Shown: positions 33,650 through 41,751 of the stretch, piece after piece
Layout of the letters: every line of letters begins with the position of its first letter
Position numbering within the stretch: position 1 is the first letter of the stretch
Source of the DNA: Microthrixaceae bacterium
Lineage (GTDB): Bacteria > Actinomycetota > Acidimicrobiia > Acidimicrobiales > Microtrichaceae
Assembly: GCA_023957975.1 (NCBI GenBank)
Contig: JAMLGM010000005.1
Span: forward strand, 124,001-188,000
Direction: 5' to 3'
Length of the DNA stretch: 64,000 bases
Notes under the pieces: generated by a model
Databases searched by the model: none
Seen by the model: the letters and a program-made list of their open reading frames with translations, nothing else
Told to the model about the DNA's origin: nothing
Made by a program: the position numbers and the translations under genes

Positions 33650-35247
33650 GATTTAGCCGCCGATTTAGCCGCCGATTTGGCCGCCGATTTGGCCGCCGAG
33701 TTCATGCGGCGGAAGAACGACTTCTGTCGCTTGTAGAGGCCCTTGAACTCCTTGTAGTGGCGGTCGTAGATCGCCGTATGGAGTGCGTTGGGGCGATAGG
33801 TCGCCTTGATCGACACCAGGTCGCGCACCTCGTCGGGACGAACCTCGCCCATCGCCATCGCCGCGCTCAGCGCTGCGCCTCGGATACCGCAATAGAGCGG
33901 GTCGGCAACCTGTTCGATCGTGCGGCCCATCACGTCCGCGTGGATCTGACACCACAGGTCCGACTGCGCCCCTCCACCGATCACACGGATGTTGTCGAGG
34001 GTTCGCCCGGCGAACTTCTCGACGGCGTCGTGCAACCATCGGTCGTTGATCGCGACGCCCTCCATCACCGCGCGGATGAGGTCGGAGCGGGTGTTGAGGA
34101 GGCCGAGGTTGGCAAAACCCGCACGGGCGTTGGCGTCGGCGATCGGCGATCGTTCGCCCTTCAGCCACGGTGTGAAGATCACCCCGTTGGCGCCCGCCGG
34201 CGACTCGCCCGCAAGGTCGTTCATCTCCTCGAAATCGAGCGTGCCGCCGAGGATCCCACGCAACCACGCAAAGCACGCTCCGGAGGTCTCGTGGTTGTTG
34301 ATGATGAGGTAGTTCTCCTCGTCGATGCCGGGCACGGTCGCGACCATGTTGAACAGGTCGGTCTTCTTCTTCGGCACGGGTGCGCTGATCCATCCGGTCG
34401 TGCTCACCGCCATATGGGTCTCATAGAGCCCGATGGCCCCCGAGCCGATCGCCGCGGTGTGCACGTCCGGGGCACCGGTCACCACCGCGACGTCGGCGCC
34501 GATGCCCAACTCGGCGGCGACCGACGGCTGCACGTTGGCGATGACGGTGCCGAACGGCTGAAGGGGTGGCAGCTTCTCGCGCCCGCCGCCCGTCAGCGCC
34601 AACAGCGTGTCGTCGTAGCGGTAGTTCTTCGGATCGCGGGTGTCGAGCATCCACGTACCGACCATCGACGCCGGGCTCGCAGCGGCGATGCCCGTGAAAC
34701 GCATCGACAGGTAGTCGACGGGTTCCATCAGCCAGCGCGCGGCCCGGTACCGCTCGGGTTCGCAGCGCTGCAGATACAGGCGATGCCCGATGGGATCGGC
34801 GCCATCGAGGCTGGGGGCGCCACCGGATCGCCGGATGAACTCGGCGATCGCCCTCGGCGCGTAGCCGCTGACCGGGCCTCCAACCGCCTCGCGTGCGAGG
34901 CGGCCGCCCCGATTGTCCATCCACATCATCACCGGGGAGGTCGGCAGTCCCTCGGCATCGACGCACACGGTCGACGCCCACTGTCCGGTGATCGAGACCG
35001 CCGCGACCTGATCGCGGCGGATGACCCCGGCATCGAGAGCGCCCTTGGCCGCATCGATGATCGTTCGCCACCACGTCTCGGCGTCCTGGGATGCCAATCC
35101 GTCCGCGCCGAACTCGGTCTCGGCAACGTAGTGCTCCTCGAAGGCAACGCTGCCAAGCAGCGACACGAACCCGACCTTGGGCCCCCCGGTGCCGAGGTCG
35201 ACGGTGAGGACGAAACGCTCGGCACGGGGGTCAGACGCAGCGGCCAT
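33646..35247 (-). CDS. FGGY-family carbohydrate kinase
   Basis: The 533-residue protein has FGGY kinase features: VLTVDLGTGGPKVGFV (first phosphate loop), VAAVSITGQWASTVCVD, MMWMDNRGG, VVTGAPDVHTAAIGSGAI (second phosphate loop), VIFTPWLKGERSPIAD and IRVIGGGAQSDLWCQIHAD, all in order. It transfers phosphate from ATP to a polyol or sugar; xylulokinase is the nearest familiar relative, but its operon with lipid genes makes the substrate uncertain. The protein ends in a run of SAAK repeats (4 copies) encoded by a 12-bp tandem repeat. The gene starts 5 bp after the lyase gene. Confidence 0.88.
   Translation of the reverse strand: MAAASDPRAERFVLTVDLGTGGPKVGFVSLLGSVAFEEHYVAETEFGADGLASQDAETWWRTIIDAAKGALDAGVIRRDQVAAVSITGQWASTVCVDAEGLPTSPVMMWMDNRGGRLAREAVGGPVSGYAPRAIAEFIRRSGGAPSLDGADPIGHRLYLQRCEPERYRAARWLMEPVDYLSMRFTGIAAASPASMVGTWMLDTRDPKNYRYDDTLLALTGGGREKLPPLQPFGTVIANVQPSVAAELGIGADVAVVTGAPDVHTAAIGSGAIGLYETHMAVSTTGWISAPVPKKKTDLFNMVATVPGIDEENYLIINNHETSGACFAWLRGILGGTLDFEEMNDLAGESPAGANGVIFTPWLKGERSPIADANARAGFANLGLLNTRSDLIRAVMEGVAINDRWLHDAVEKFAGRTLDNIRVIGGGAQSDLWCQIHADVMGRTIEQVADPLYCGIRGAALSAAMAMGEVRPDEVRDLVSIKATYRPNALHTAIYDRHYKEFKGLYKRQKSFFRRMNSAAKSAAKSAAKSAAKS
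33650..33697. repeat. 12-bp tandem repeat encoding the kinase C-terminal SAAK tail
   Basis: Two units of GATTTAGCCGCC (33650 and 33662) are followed by two of GATTTGGCCGCC (33674 and 33686). On the minus strand they encode SAAK four times in frame just before the stop codon, and the downstream gene start overlaps that stop. The repeat likely arose by slippage, and the tail can vary in length without breaking the frame. Confidence 0.85.
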
Positions 35248-35252
35248 CGACC

Positions 35253-36650
35253 TCAGCCCTTCGGAACGTCGTAGAACGCATCGAGTGCGCCGGCGAGGAT
35301 GTCCTCGACCACCGCGACGCCCTCGGGGCCGGTTCCGGACAGGCCGTAGAGCGCACCCGAATCGGGCTCTCCCTCCTTGCCCTTCGCCTCGTCCACCGAT
35401 GCTCGGAGGTCCTCGAGGAACTGTTCAATCAGGCCCGGTGCGGTGTTGGGCCGGGTGACGCAGAAGTGGATGGCGTCGGGCTTTTGCAGGCCGTTCATGC
35501 GCCAACCGCGGGCGGCCAGAGCATCGTTGACGTGGTAGATGTTCAGATCCGGATCCGCCGAGGCGAACGCCACAAGGAAGTAGGGCTTGCCGAGAATCTG
35601 CAACTCGGGGATGGCCTCGATGCCGGCGATCAGCTTGTCGGCGGCTTCGAAGATCCCCTTGGCGATCTCGACATAGCCCTCGCGGCCCAGGTTCAACATG
35701 GCCGCCCAGGTCGCGGCGATGACTCCGCCCGAGCGGCTACCGGCCATTCCCGGGGAGATGTAGATGCCGCCCGGCCAGCCGCCGACGGTGAAGTACTGGT
35801 GCTTGCGCAGTTCCTTCGAGGAATACATCAACACGCTGGTGCCCTTGAGCGCGTAGCCGTACTTGTGGGTGTCGGCCGACATCGAGGTGACTCCGGGAAC
35901 CCGGAAATCGAACGGGGGAACCTCGACCCCGCAGTCCTTCGCCCACGCCAGGATGAACCCGCCGAGACAGCCGTCGACGTGAAAGCCGATACCCTTTTCG
36001 AGTGCGAGTGCACCGAGTTCGGTGATCGGGTCGATGACCCCGTGCGGGTAGGTGCCGGCAGAGGCCGCGATGGCCACGGTGTTGGGGGTGATGTGGTCGC
36101 GAACCCAGGCGACGTCGACCTGATAGTTCTCGTCGACCGGGGCCTTGATGACCTTCACACCGAAGTAGTACGCACCCTTATCGAGGGCGACGTGCGCGGT
36201 TTCGGGCCAGATCATCTCGGGTTCGGTGATGCCGCGCTCCCGTCCGGCCTCGCGGTAGGTGTAGACCGCGGTCATCAACGATTCCGAACCGCCCGAGGTG
36301 ATGACACCGCAGGCATCCTCAGCGTGGCCGCCCCCGAACATGTCGAGCGCCATCGCGACGATCTCGCCTTCCATCTTCGTGGCGCTCGGGTACATGTCGC
36401 GCTGAATGACGTTCGCGTGCGCGAAGGCCTCGAACGCCTCGGTGAGGAAGTGATAGTGGTCGTGGCCTCCGTGATAGAGCGATCCCGAGACCTGGCCCCG
36501 GTCGCCCTTGGCGTCCTCCTCTTGGGCCATGGCGCCGAGTTGTTCGAGGATCGTGGCGCGATCGACTCCGTGTGCGGGCAGCACGGCGTGGGTCTCGAAA
36601 CGAGTCCGGTACGGGTAGATCGAATTCAGGAAGTCGTCGGCGTCACTCAT
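35253..36650 (-). CDS. Sphingosine-1-phosphate-lyase-like PLP enzyme
   Basis: The 465-residue PLP enzyme belongs to the group II decarboxylase fold, S1P-lyase branch: GQVSGSLYHGGHDHYHF, NVIQRDMYPSATKME, GVITSGGSESLMTA, ASAGTYPHGVIDPI, FHVDGCLGGFILAW (PLP-Asp) and MSADTHKYGYALKGTSVLMY (PLP-Lys). YFTVGGWPGGIYISPGMAGSRSG and an N-terminal region without a membrane helix complete the match to soluble bacterial S1P lyases. These split phosphorylated long-chain bases into an aldehyde and phosphoethanolamine. It is the first gene of the four-gene operon with kinase, ceramidase-like and cysteine-cluster genes. Confidence 0.88.
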   Translation of the reverse strand: MSDADDFLNSIYPYRTRFETHAVLPAHGVDRATILEQLGAMAQEEDAKGDRGQVSGSLYHGGHDHYHFLTEAFEAFAHANVIQRDMYPSATKMEGEIVAMALDMFGGGHAEDACGVITSGGSESLMTAVYTYREAGRERGITEPEMIWPETAHVALDKGAYYFGVKVIKAPVDENYQVDVAWVRDHITPNTVAIAASAGTYPHGVIDPITELGALALEKGIGFHVDGCLGGFILAWAKDCGVEVPPFDFRVPGVTSMSADTHKYGYALKGTSVLMYSSKELRKHQYFTVGGWPGGIYISPGMAGSRSGGVIAATWAAMLNLGREGYVEIAKGIFEAADKLIAGIEAIPELQILGKPYFLVAFASADPDLNIYHVNDALAARGWRMNGLQKPDAIHFCVTRPNTAPGLIEQFLEDLRASVDEAKGKEGEPDSGALYGLSGTGPEGVAVVEDILAGALDAFYDVPKG

Positions 36651-36656
36651 GACCTC

Positions 36657-36696
36657 AAGCTATTTCGCTTCACTCTGTGAAGTCAACGGGTAAGCT
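36657..36696. promoter_or_regulatory. Divergent promoters sharing one palindromic operator
   Basis: CTTCAC-TCT-GTGAAG at 36668-36682 is a perfect inverted repeat. On the minus strand, TTGACT (36686-36681) and TAGCTT (36662-36657), 18 bases apart, form a promoter for the lyase operon. On the plus strand, TTCACT (36669) and TAAGCT (36691), 16 bases apart, form one for the TetR gene. The palindrome overlaps or fills both spacers, and each -10 is about six bases before the start codon, suggesting leaderless transcripts. The TetR protein next door is the probable binder. Confidence 0.6.
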
Positions 36697-36702
36697 GCGT
36701 GG

Positions 36703-37287
36703 ATGAACCAGCGCGACGCACAGAAGCTGGAGACCCGCCGACAACTCTCGGCGGCCGCCATCGAGCTGTTTGCGGAACGCGGCTACGACGACACCCGGGT
36801 CGACGACATCGCCGCTCGGGTCGGGGTGAGTTCGCGCACGTTCTTCCACCACTTCCCCACCAAGGAATTCGCGGTGTTTCCCGACCACAACGAACGCGTC
36901 GAGGCCCTCACCGCGCTGCTCGCCGTCACCCCGCCGGATCGAGATCCGTTCGACATCGTGTTCGAACAGGTCCGTTTCGGGTTGACCTCGACGATCTCAT
37001 CGCCCATGCGCACCGAACGCTACCGCCTCATCTCCCGGGTCGACGCGCTCCGCGAACGCGACGCTCTCAACGACCTCGACTACGAGGCGGCACTGAGCGA
37101 GTACCTCGTCCGAGCCTGGAGCGGATCCGGCGACGCCACACTGATTGCGTTCCGGGCCCGGCTGGTCGCCGGCAGCGCCATGGCCATCGCCCGGGCGGCG
37201 CTCACGGCCTGGATTGGAGACCCCAGCTTCGACCCGATCGCCGAGACCGCCGCCGCGCTCGAGTCGCTCCGGGGGGCCCGACCATGA
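36703..37287 (+). CDS. TetR-family transcriptional regulator
   Basis: The 194-residue protein has the N-terminal HTH of TetR repressors: RRQLSAAAIELFAERGYDD, VDDIAARVGVSSRTFFHHF and PTKEFAVF. The C-terminal ligand-binding part is helical. It is divergent from the lyase operon across a 52-bp region holding a palindrome, and its stop codon overlaps the start of the sulfatase gene (ATGA). This places both arms under its likely control; a lipid or long-chain base as inducer is inferred. Confidence 0.9.
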   Translation: MNQRDAQKLETRRQLSAAAIELFAERGYDDTRVDDIAARVGVSSRTFFHHFPTKEFAVFPDHNERVEALTALLAVTPPDRDPFDIVFEQVRFGLTSTISSPMRTERYRLISRVDALRERDALNDLDYEAALSEYLVRAWSGSGDATLIAFRARLVAGSAMAIARAALTAWIGDPSFDPIAETAAALESLRGARP

Positions 37288-38846
37288 GCCGCGCCGGCCA
37301 CGTGTTGTTCATCACCGTCGATCAGTGGCGGGGGGATTCGCTGGGATGCGTCGGGCATCCGATGGTGCGCACGCCGAACCTCGACGCGCTTGCAGCCCAG
37401 GGGGTGTTGTTCGCCAACCACTTCGCCAACATCGCCCCGTGCGCTCCGAGCCGAGCGTCGCTCTACACCGGCCTGTACGCCCACCATCACCGAGTCATCG
37501 TCAACGGCACCCCGCTGGATGACCGTCACCAAACCGTGGCGAAGCTGGCACGGGCCGCGGGGTATTCGCCCACGTTGTTCGGCTACACCGACTCCGCCGT
37601 CGACCCACGAACCGTCGCCCCCGACGACCCGAGGCTGTACAACTACGAGGGCATTTTGCCCGGGTTCGACGTGGGGATGAACGACCCCGACTATTACGGG
37701 CGGCGGCACTGGGCGGCGTGGGTGAGAGACCACGGAATCGACCTTCCCGACGACCCCGATCAGCACTACGCACCGATCCCCGACTACGCCGGAGCGGAGA
37801 ACCACGGCGAGACGTGGGCACCCACCCGGTTCCCAAAGGAGCTCACCGAGACCGCGTTCATGATCGAATGCGTGACCGATTGGCTCGACCAACGCAGCGA
37901 CCAGGATCTTGCTGCAGATCCGTTTTTCATCCACCTGTCGCTCATCCGGCCTCACCCGCCGTATCGCAACCCCGAGGGATACCACGACCTCTACGACGCC
38001 GACGACGTCCCGGCGTTTAGCGGTTTCGCTTCGCGCGAGGAGGAGCTGGCGTTCCACCCGCTGCCGGGGGTGGCGATCGGCCTCGACGGGGTCGGCGCCG
38101 CACACGACGAACTCGATCGTCGACAACAGCGCTCCACGTATCACGCGATGCAAACCGAGGTCGACGACCAACTCGGCCGTCTCTTCGCCCACCTTCGCGA
38201 CCGCGGGCTGTGGGACGACACCCTCGTCGTGCTGACCAGCGATCACGGGGAGATGGGCGGCGACCACCACCTCCTTCAGAAGCTCGGGTACTGGGACGAG
38301 TCGTACCATGTTCCGCTGATCGTGCGCGACCCCCGGCCAAGCGCCGACGCCAGCCGCGGCCGACACTTCGACGAGTTCACCGAGTCGGTCGACGTGTTGC
38401 CGACGATCCTCGACTGGATTGGGGTTTCCATTCCCGACACGGTGGACGGCCGGAGCCTCGCCCCGTTCGTCGCCGACGGGGCAGCCCCCGACCGATGGCG
38501 CGACGAGGTCTTCTGGGAATGGCATTTCTCCGACCCGGAACATCGCTGGGTCGAGTCGCTCTTTGGAATCCCCTCGGAGTGGTGTTCGCTCACCGTCGTG
38601 CGCACTCGCCACCACAAACTGGTGCAGTTCGCCGCGCCCGAGGAACTGTTGCCATCGATCCTCATCGACCTCGAGGCCGACCCCGACCACACCGTGAACC
38701 ACTACCGCGACCCGGGCGCACGCGACGCGCTCATCGACTGCCTCGAACGCGTCGGACGTTGGCGGATGCGAAGCGCCGATCGCACGCTGAGTGGGCACTT
38801 CCTCAGCGCCACCTCCGGACACGTCCACCGGATCGACCCTCGTTGA
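37284..38846 (+). CDS. Sulfatase / phosphonate-monoester-hydrolase-like enzyme
   Basis: The 520-residue alkaline-phosphatase-superfamily enzyme has CAPSR at residues 53-57, the formylglycine motif CxPSR. The N-terminal FITVDQWRGDSLGCVGHP provides metal ligands, and LVVLTSDHGEMGGDHHLL, GYWDESYHVPLIVRDP supplies the second set. The pattern around GYWDESYHVPLI resembles phosphonate monoester hydrolases, promiscuous toward sulfate and phosphate diesters. No signal peptide is seen, so it acts in the cytoplasm. A formylglycine-generating enzyme would be needed and is not in the window. ATG overlaps the TetR stop. Confidence 0.88.
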   Translation: MSRAGHVLFITVDQWRGDSLGCVGHPMVRTPNLDALAAQGVLFANHFANIAPCAPSRASLYTGLYAHHHRVIVNGTPLDDRHQTVAKLARAAGYSPTLFGYTDSAVDPRTVAPDDPRLYNYEGILPGFDVGMNDPDYYGRRHWAAWVRDHGIDLPDDPDQHYAPIPDYAGAENHGETWAPTRFPKELTETAFMIECVTDWLDQRSDQDLAADPFFIHLSLIRPHPPYRNPEGYHDLYDADDVPAFSGFASREEELAFHPLPGVAIGLDGVGAAHDELDRRQQRSTYHAMQTEVDDQLGRLFAHLRDRGLWDDTLVVLTSDHGEMGGDHHLLQKLGYWDESYHVPLIVRDPRPSADASRGRHFDEFTESVDVLPTILDWIGVSIPDTVDGRSLAPFVADGAAPDRWRDEVFWEWHFSDPEHRWVESLFGIPSEWCSLTVVRTRHHKLVQFAAPEELLPSILIDLEADPDHTVNHYRDPGARDALIDCLERVGRWRMRSADRTLSGHFLSATSGHVHRIDPR

Positions 38847-38853
38847 GTTCATC

Positions 38854-38889
38854 GGTTGAGGTCATGGTTGAGGTCATGGTTGAGGTCAT
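38854..38889. repeat. 12-bp tandem repeat at the convergent ends of the sulfatase and DUF222 genes
   Basis: GGTTGAGGTCAT occurs three times in a row (38854, 38866, 38878), preceded by a degenerate copy, CGTTGAGTTCAT, at 38841 that contains the sulfatase stop codon. The DUF222 stop codon (38886-38888) falls inside the last unit. The repeat thus spans the junction of two convergent genes. Confidence 0.8.
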
Positions 38890-40571
38890 GGCTGGGGTGG
38901 TTGTTTGTGGCGGGGGGTGTTGGTGATGGTGGTGTTGTCGGGTCGGGTGGCTTGGAGTGGTTGGTTGGGGTTGCCGGTGATGGTGGCGTGGCCGGTGTGG
39001 TGTCGGGTGTGGTGGTAGCGGCATAGGTGGGTGAGGTTGTTGGGGTCGGTGGTTCCGCCGTTGCTGTGGTGGGTGAGGTGGTGCAGGTCGGAGCCGATGG
39101 TGGGGCGTTCGCATCCGGGGAAGCGGCAGCCGCGGTCGCGGTGGGCTAGGACGCGTCGCAAGATGTCGGGGGCGAGGCGGCGGGTGTGTCCGTAGGACAG
39201 GGGTGTGCCGTTGCGGGTGAAGGTGGGGGTGATGTCTGCGTTGGCGAGCAGGGCCCAGAGGGTTTGGTCGGTGATGTCGAGGTTGGTTTCGGTGTGGGTG
39301 GGTCCGGAGATGTCGGGTTGGCCGTGGCGTTGGGTGAACAGTGCGGTGAGGCCTTCGTGGACGCGGTTGAGTTTGTCGAGGTCGATGTGGAGGTAGGTGC
39401 CGACGCGGCCGGGTTTGGTGGCGCCTGCTGCGGTGATGAGGGCGTCGCGTAGGGCGTTGGCTCTGCGTTGGGCCATGGTGGGCCCGCGTTCAGGCTCGGC
39501 AGGTTCCGCCGGCTCGGGTTCGGGTTCGGGCTCGGCGGGGTCAGGCTCCGCCGGCTCAGGTTCGGGTTCAGGTCCGGGTTCAGGTCCGGGCTCACCGGGT
39601 TCGGCGGGGTCAGGCTCCGCCGGTTCAGGTCCGGGTTCAGGTCCGGGCTCACCGGGCTCGGCGGGCTCCGGTTCGGTGGGTGGGCTGGCGCCTGTGGGTG
39701 CGCTGTCGCTGCCGCTGTCGCTGTCGTTGTCGCTGCCGCTGTCGGTTTCGTTGGTTTCGTTGGTGGGGGTGTGGGTTTGGCGGTTGATGAGGTCGTGGAG
39801 GATGGTGGCGAGGAGTGCGCCGTCGTCGGGGGTGAGGTTGCCGTGGAGGTGCCAGCGTCCGTTGAATGTTTTGGACAGGGTGATGTGGGATGGTTCGGTG
39901 TTGGGGTCGCTGGGGCCGTCTTGGTCGAGGCGGTCGCGGACGTTGTCGCAGAATTGTTCGAATCGGTTGATGCTGGTGTGGGTGGCGGTGTCGATGAGGA
40001 GTTGTTCGACGTTGCGGATGGCTTCGATGGCGTCGAGGGTTTGTTGGTGGGTGTAGCGGGTGGGGATGATTTTGGAGATGGCGTCGAGGTGGCCGAGGGT
40101 GATGGTGCCGTTGTTGTAGGCGGTGGCGATTTGTTCGAATCGTTCGGTGGTCAAGGTGGCGCGTAGGAGCCGGTTGGCGTCGCGGCGGGCGATGCCGTGG
40201 TGTAGTGCGAGCCAGTGGCCCATGGTGGGGATGCGGTCGTGGAGGTGAACGTTTTCGTGTTGAGCGATTTTGACGGTGGCGACGTGGAGGCGTTGGGCGA
40301 GGTGGTTGAGGCGGGCTGCGGTGAGGGACAGTTCGCGGGCGATGTGTTCGCGTTGACCACCGCTTGACCCGTTGAACGGTGTTGTGTCGCCTGGGGTGGT
40401 GTTGAGGGTCTCGATGCCGGTTTGGACGTGGTCGAGGAGTTGTTCGAGTTGTGTGGCGAGGGTGTTGCCGGTGGTGGTTGCGGTGTCGAGCAGACCCCAA
40501 CCGTCACCGCCGCGTTCACCGCCGCTGTCACCGTTGTTGGTGTGTTGGGATGCCCTGTCGTGCTCGAACAT
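38886..40571 (-). CDS. DUF222-HNH endonuclease domain protein (13E12 repeat family)
   Basis: The 561-residue protein has an N-terminal DUF222 domain (ELSLTAARLNHLAQRLHVAT, HDRIPTMGHWLALHHGIARR, ATLTTERFEQIATAY), a low-complexity Pro/Glu/Gly linker, and a C-terminal HNH nuclease domain (GCRFPGCERPTIGSDLHHLT, HSNGGTTDPNNLTHLC, HHTRHHTGH). This is the layout of the mycobacterial REP13E12 family. The coding strand is rich in A and C compared with its neighbours, a sign of separate origin. The start is taken as the ATG at 40571 (MFEHDR), inside a LexA-type box. Such proteins are DNA-damage induced and probably mobile; a nuclease target is unknown. Confidence 0.88.
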   Translation of the reverse strand: MFEHDRASQHTNNGDSGGERGGDGWGLLDTATTTGNTLATQLEQLLDHVQTGIETLNTTPGDTTPFNGSSGGQREHIARELSLTAARLNHLAQRLHVATVKIAQHENVHLHDRIPTMGHWLALHHGIARRDANRLLRATLTTERFEQIATAYNNGTITLGHLDAISKIIPTRYTHQQTLDAIEAIRNVEQLLIDTATHTSINRFEQFCDNVRDRLDQDGPSDPNTEPSHITLSKTFNGRWHLHGNLTPDDGALLATILHDLINRQTHTPTNETNETDSGSDNDSDSGSDSAPTGASPPTEPEPAEPGEPGPEPGPEPAEPDPAEPGEPGPEPGPEPEPEPAEPDPAEPEPEPEPAEPAEPERGPTMAQRRANALRDALITAAGATKPGRVGTYLHIDLDKLNRVHEGLTALFTQRHGQPDISGPTHTETNLDITDQTLWALLANADITPTFTRNGTPLSYGHTRRLAPDILRRVLAHRDRGCRFPGCERPTIGSDLHHLTHHSNGGTTDPNNLTHLCRYHHTRHHTGHATITGNPNQPLQATRPDNTTITNTPRHKQPPQP

Positions 40572-40640
40572 GTGTTCATGGTATCGAACGACAGTTCGGT
40601 TTGCAAGACGAAACCCCACGAATCCAGAACAAATGTTCTG
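40564..40640 (-). promoter_or_regulatory. SOS (LexA-type) promoter of the DUF222-HNH gene
   Basis: Three GAAC-N4-GTTC boxes are present: TCGAAC-ATGT-GTTCAT (40564-40579), TCGAAC-GACA-GTTCGG (40584-40599) and CAGAAC-AAAT-GTTCTG (40625-40640). The actinobacterial LexA box is TCGAAC-N4-GTTCGA. On the minus strand, TTGCAA (40606-40601) and TACCAT (40583-40578) are exactly 17 bases apart; the second box fills the spacer and the first covers the ATG at 40571, which is six bases after the -10. The transcript is probably leaderless. Confidence 0.72.
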
Positions 40641-40723
40641 CACCTCCGAGCACACCCCCGCGCACACCTCGGAGCGCGCTCACGCCAACGCGACGCAGCC
40701 ACCCACAACCCATCCGGGCTCGG

Positions 40724-41737
40724 TCAGTGCGTCGAAGCTCGTGTCACGAGATAATCCAGCGCAGCGACGAGTTCGTACGGAGCCTCCTGCATGATCTGAT
40801 GCCCGACGCCGTCGAGTTCGACGAGTCGGGAGCCGCGCACCAGGTTCGCGATCTGCCGGCTGTGGCCCGGAGGCAGGAGTCGGTCGTACTGTCCGGCCAG
40901 CACCGTCGTCGGAATCGCCGCCGACGACAGCGCCGCGGTGGCGTCGTGACGCAACAGCACCGGCGCTGCGGCGACGCTCGTCGACGCTGGAAATTCGGCG
41001 ATCATCCGGCGAACCGACGAGACCATCCGAGCGGTGGCCCCGGGCCCGAACGCCATGGCGACCAACCCTGCGTTGAGGTCGTTGTCGGTCCAGGGATTCG
41101 ACGGGCGGGGCTTGCGCAGGCCGCTGAGCAGCGCACCGCCGGGTAGCCCGAACAGCGTTCTGGGGCTGCCCTTGGTCGCGAGGCCCTCCGCCAGCGTCGC
41201 TGCGGTGGCGACGAACATGAGCGCCCCGACGCGCTCCGCCAGCGTCTCCGGCTGCCGCGAGAGAAACCCGCCGACGGTACACCCGCCGAGGGAATGCCCG
41301 ACGAGCACGGCGTCGCGGACGTCGAGTTCGTCGAGGACCATCGCCAGATCTCGACACAACGTCTCCATCGTGAACCCGTCGGATCCGAGTTCCGACTCGC
41401 CGTGCCCGGGCATGTCCCAGGCGATGACGCGATAGCGGTCGCTCAACAGGTTCATGACCGGCGACCACACCCACCATTGCAGCGTCACGCCGTGAAGCAA
41501 CACCACCGGTCGGCCGGTGCCGGCTTCGGCGACGTGCACGACGCCGCCATCAGCGGTGCGAAGGTGATGGTGAACAATCGAGGTGGGCTCGTGCGCCAGA
41601 GCATCGAGTTCGGGGTTGTGACGCCGACGTACCCGATGCCCGACGATCGCTACCGATGACAGCGCCGCCAGACCGATCCCGCCCAGTCCGAGTGCGCTAC
41701 GGGATACCAAACGAACGACTCGCGATGCGAACCCCAC
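40724..41737 (-). CDS. Alpha/beta hydrolase with N-terminal membrane segment
   Basis: The 337-residue protein has an N-terminal hydrophobic segment (ALGLGGIGLAALSSVAIVG), then an alpha/beta hydrolase fold: VVLLHGVTLQWWVW (oxyanion region), AWDMPGHGESE, LVGHSLGGCTVGG (Ser nucleophile), AGQYDRLLPP (Asp) and DGVGHQIMQEAP (His). Esterase or lipase activity is likely, anchored at the membrane. The substrate is unknown. It is 14 bp downstream of the small coiled-coil gene and may be cotranscribed. Confidence 0.88.
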   Translation of the reverse strand: MGFASRVVRLVSRSALGLGGIGLAALSSVAIVGHRVRRRHNPELDALAHEPTSIVHHHLRTADGGVVHVAEAGTGRPVVLLHGVTLQWWVWSPVMNLLSDRYRVIAWDMPGHGESELGSDGFTMETLCRDLAMVLDELDVRDAVLVGHSLGGCTVGGFLSRQPETLAERVGALMFVATAATLAEGLATKGSPRTLFGLPGGALLSGLRKPRPSNPWTDNDLNAGLVAMAFGPGATARMVSSVRRMIAEFPASTSVAAAPVLLRHDATAALSSAAIPTTVLAGQYDRLLPPGHSRQIANLVRGSRLVELDGVGHQIMQEAPYELVAALDYLVTRASTH

Positions 41738-41751
41738 GATCGTGGCGCCGT

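Noticed and set aside
36699..37283. Long N-terminal extension of the sulfatase
   Set aside because: The region is the TetR gene read in another frame; the ATGA overlap and the typical sulfatase N-terminus set the start at 37284.
39490..39680. Antisense Gly/Ser-rich repeat protein in the DUF222 linker region
   Set aside because: The repeats encode the Pro/Glu linker on the minus strand, which is continuous with the DUF222 and HNH domains; the plus-strand GSG frame has no start signal.
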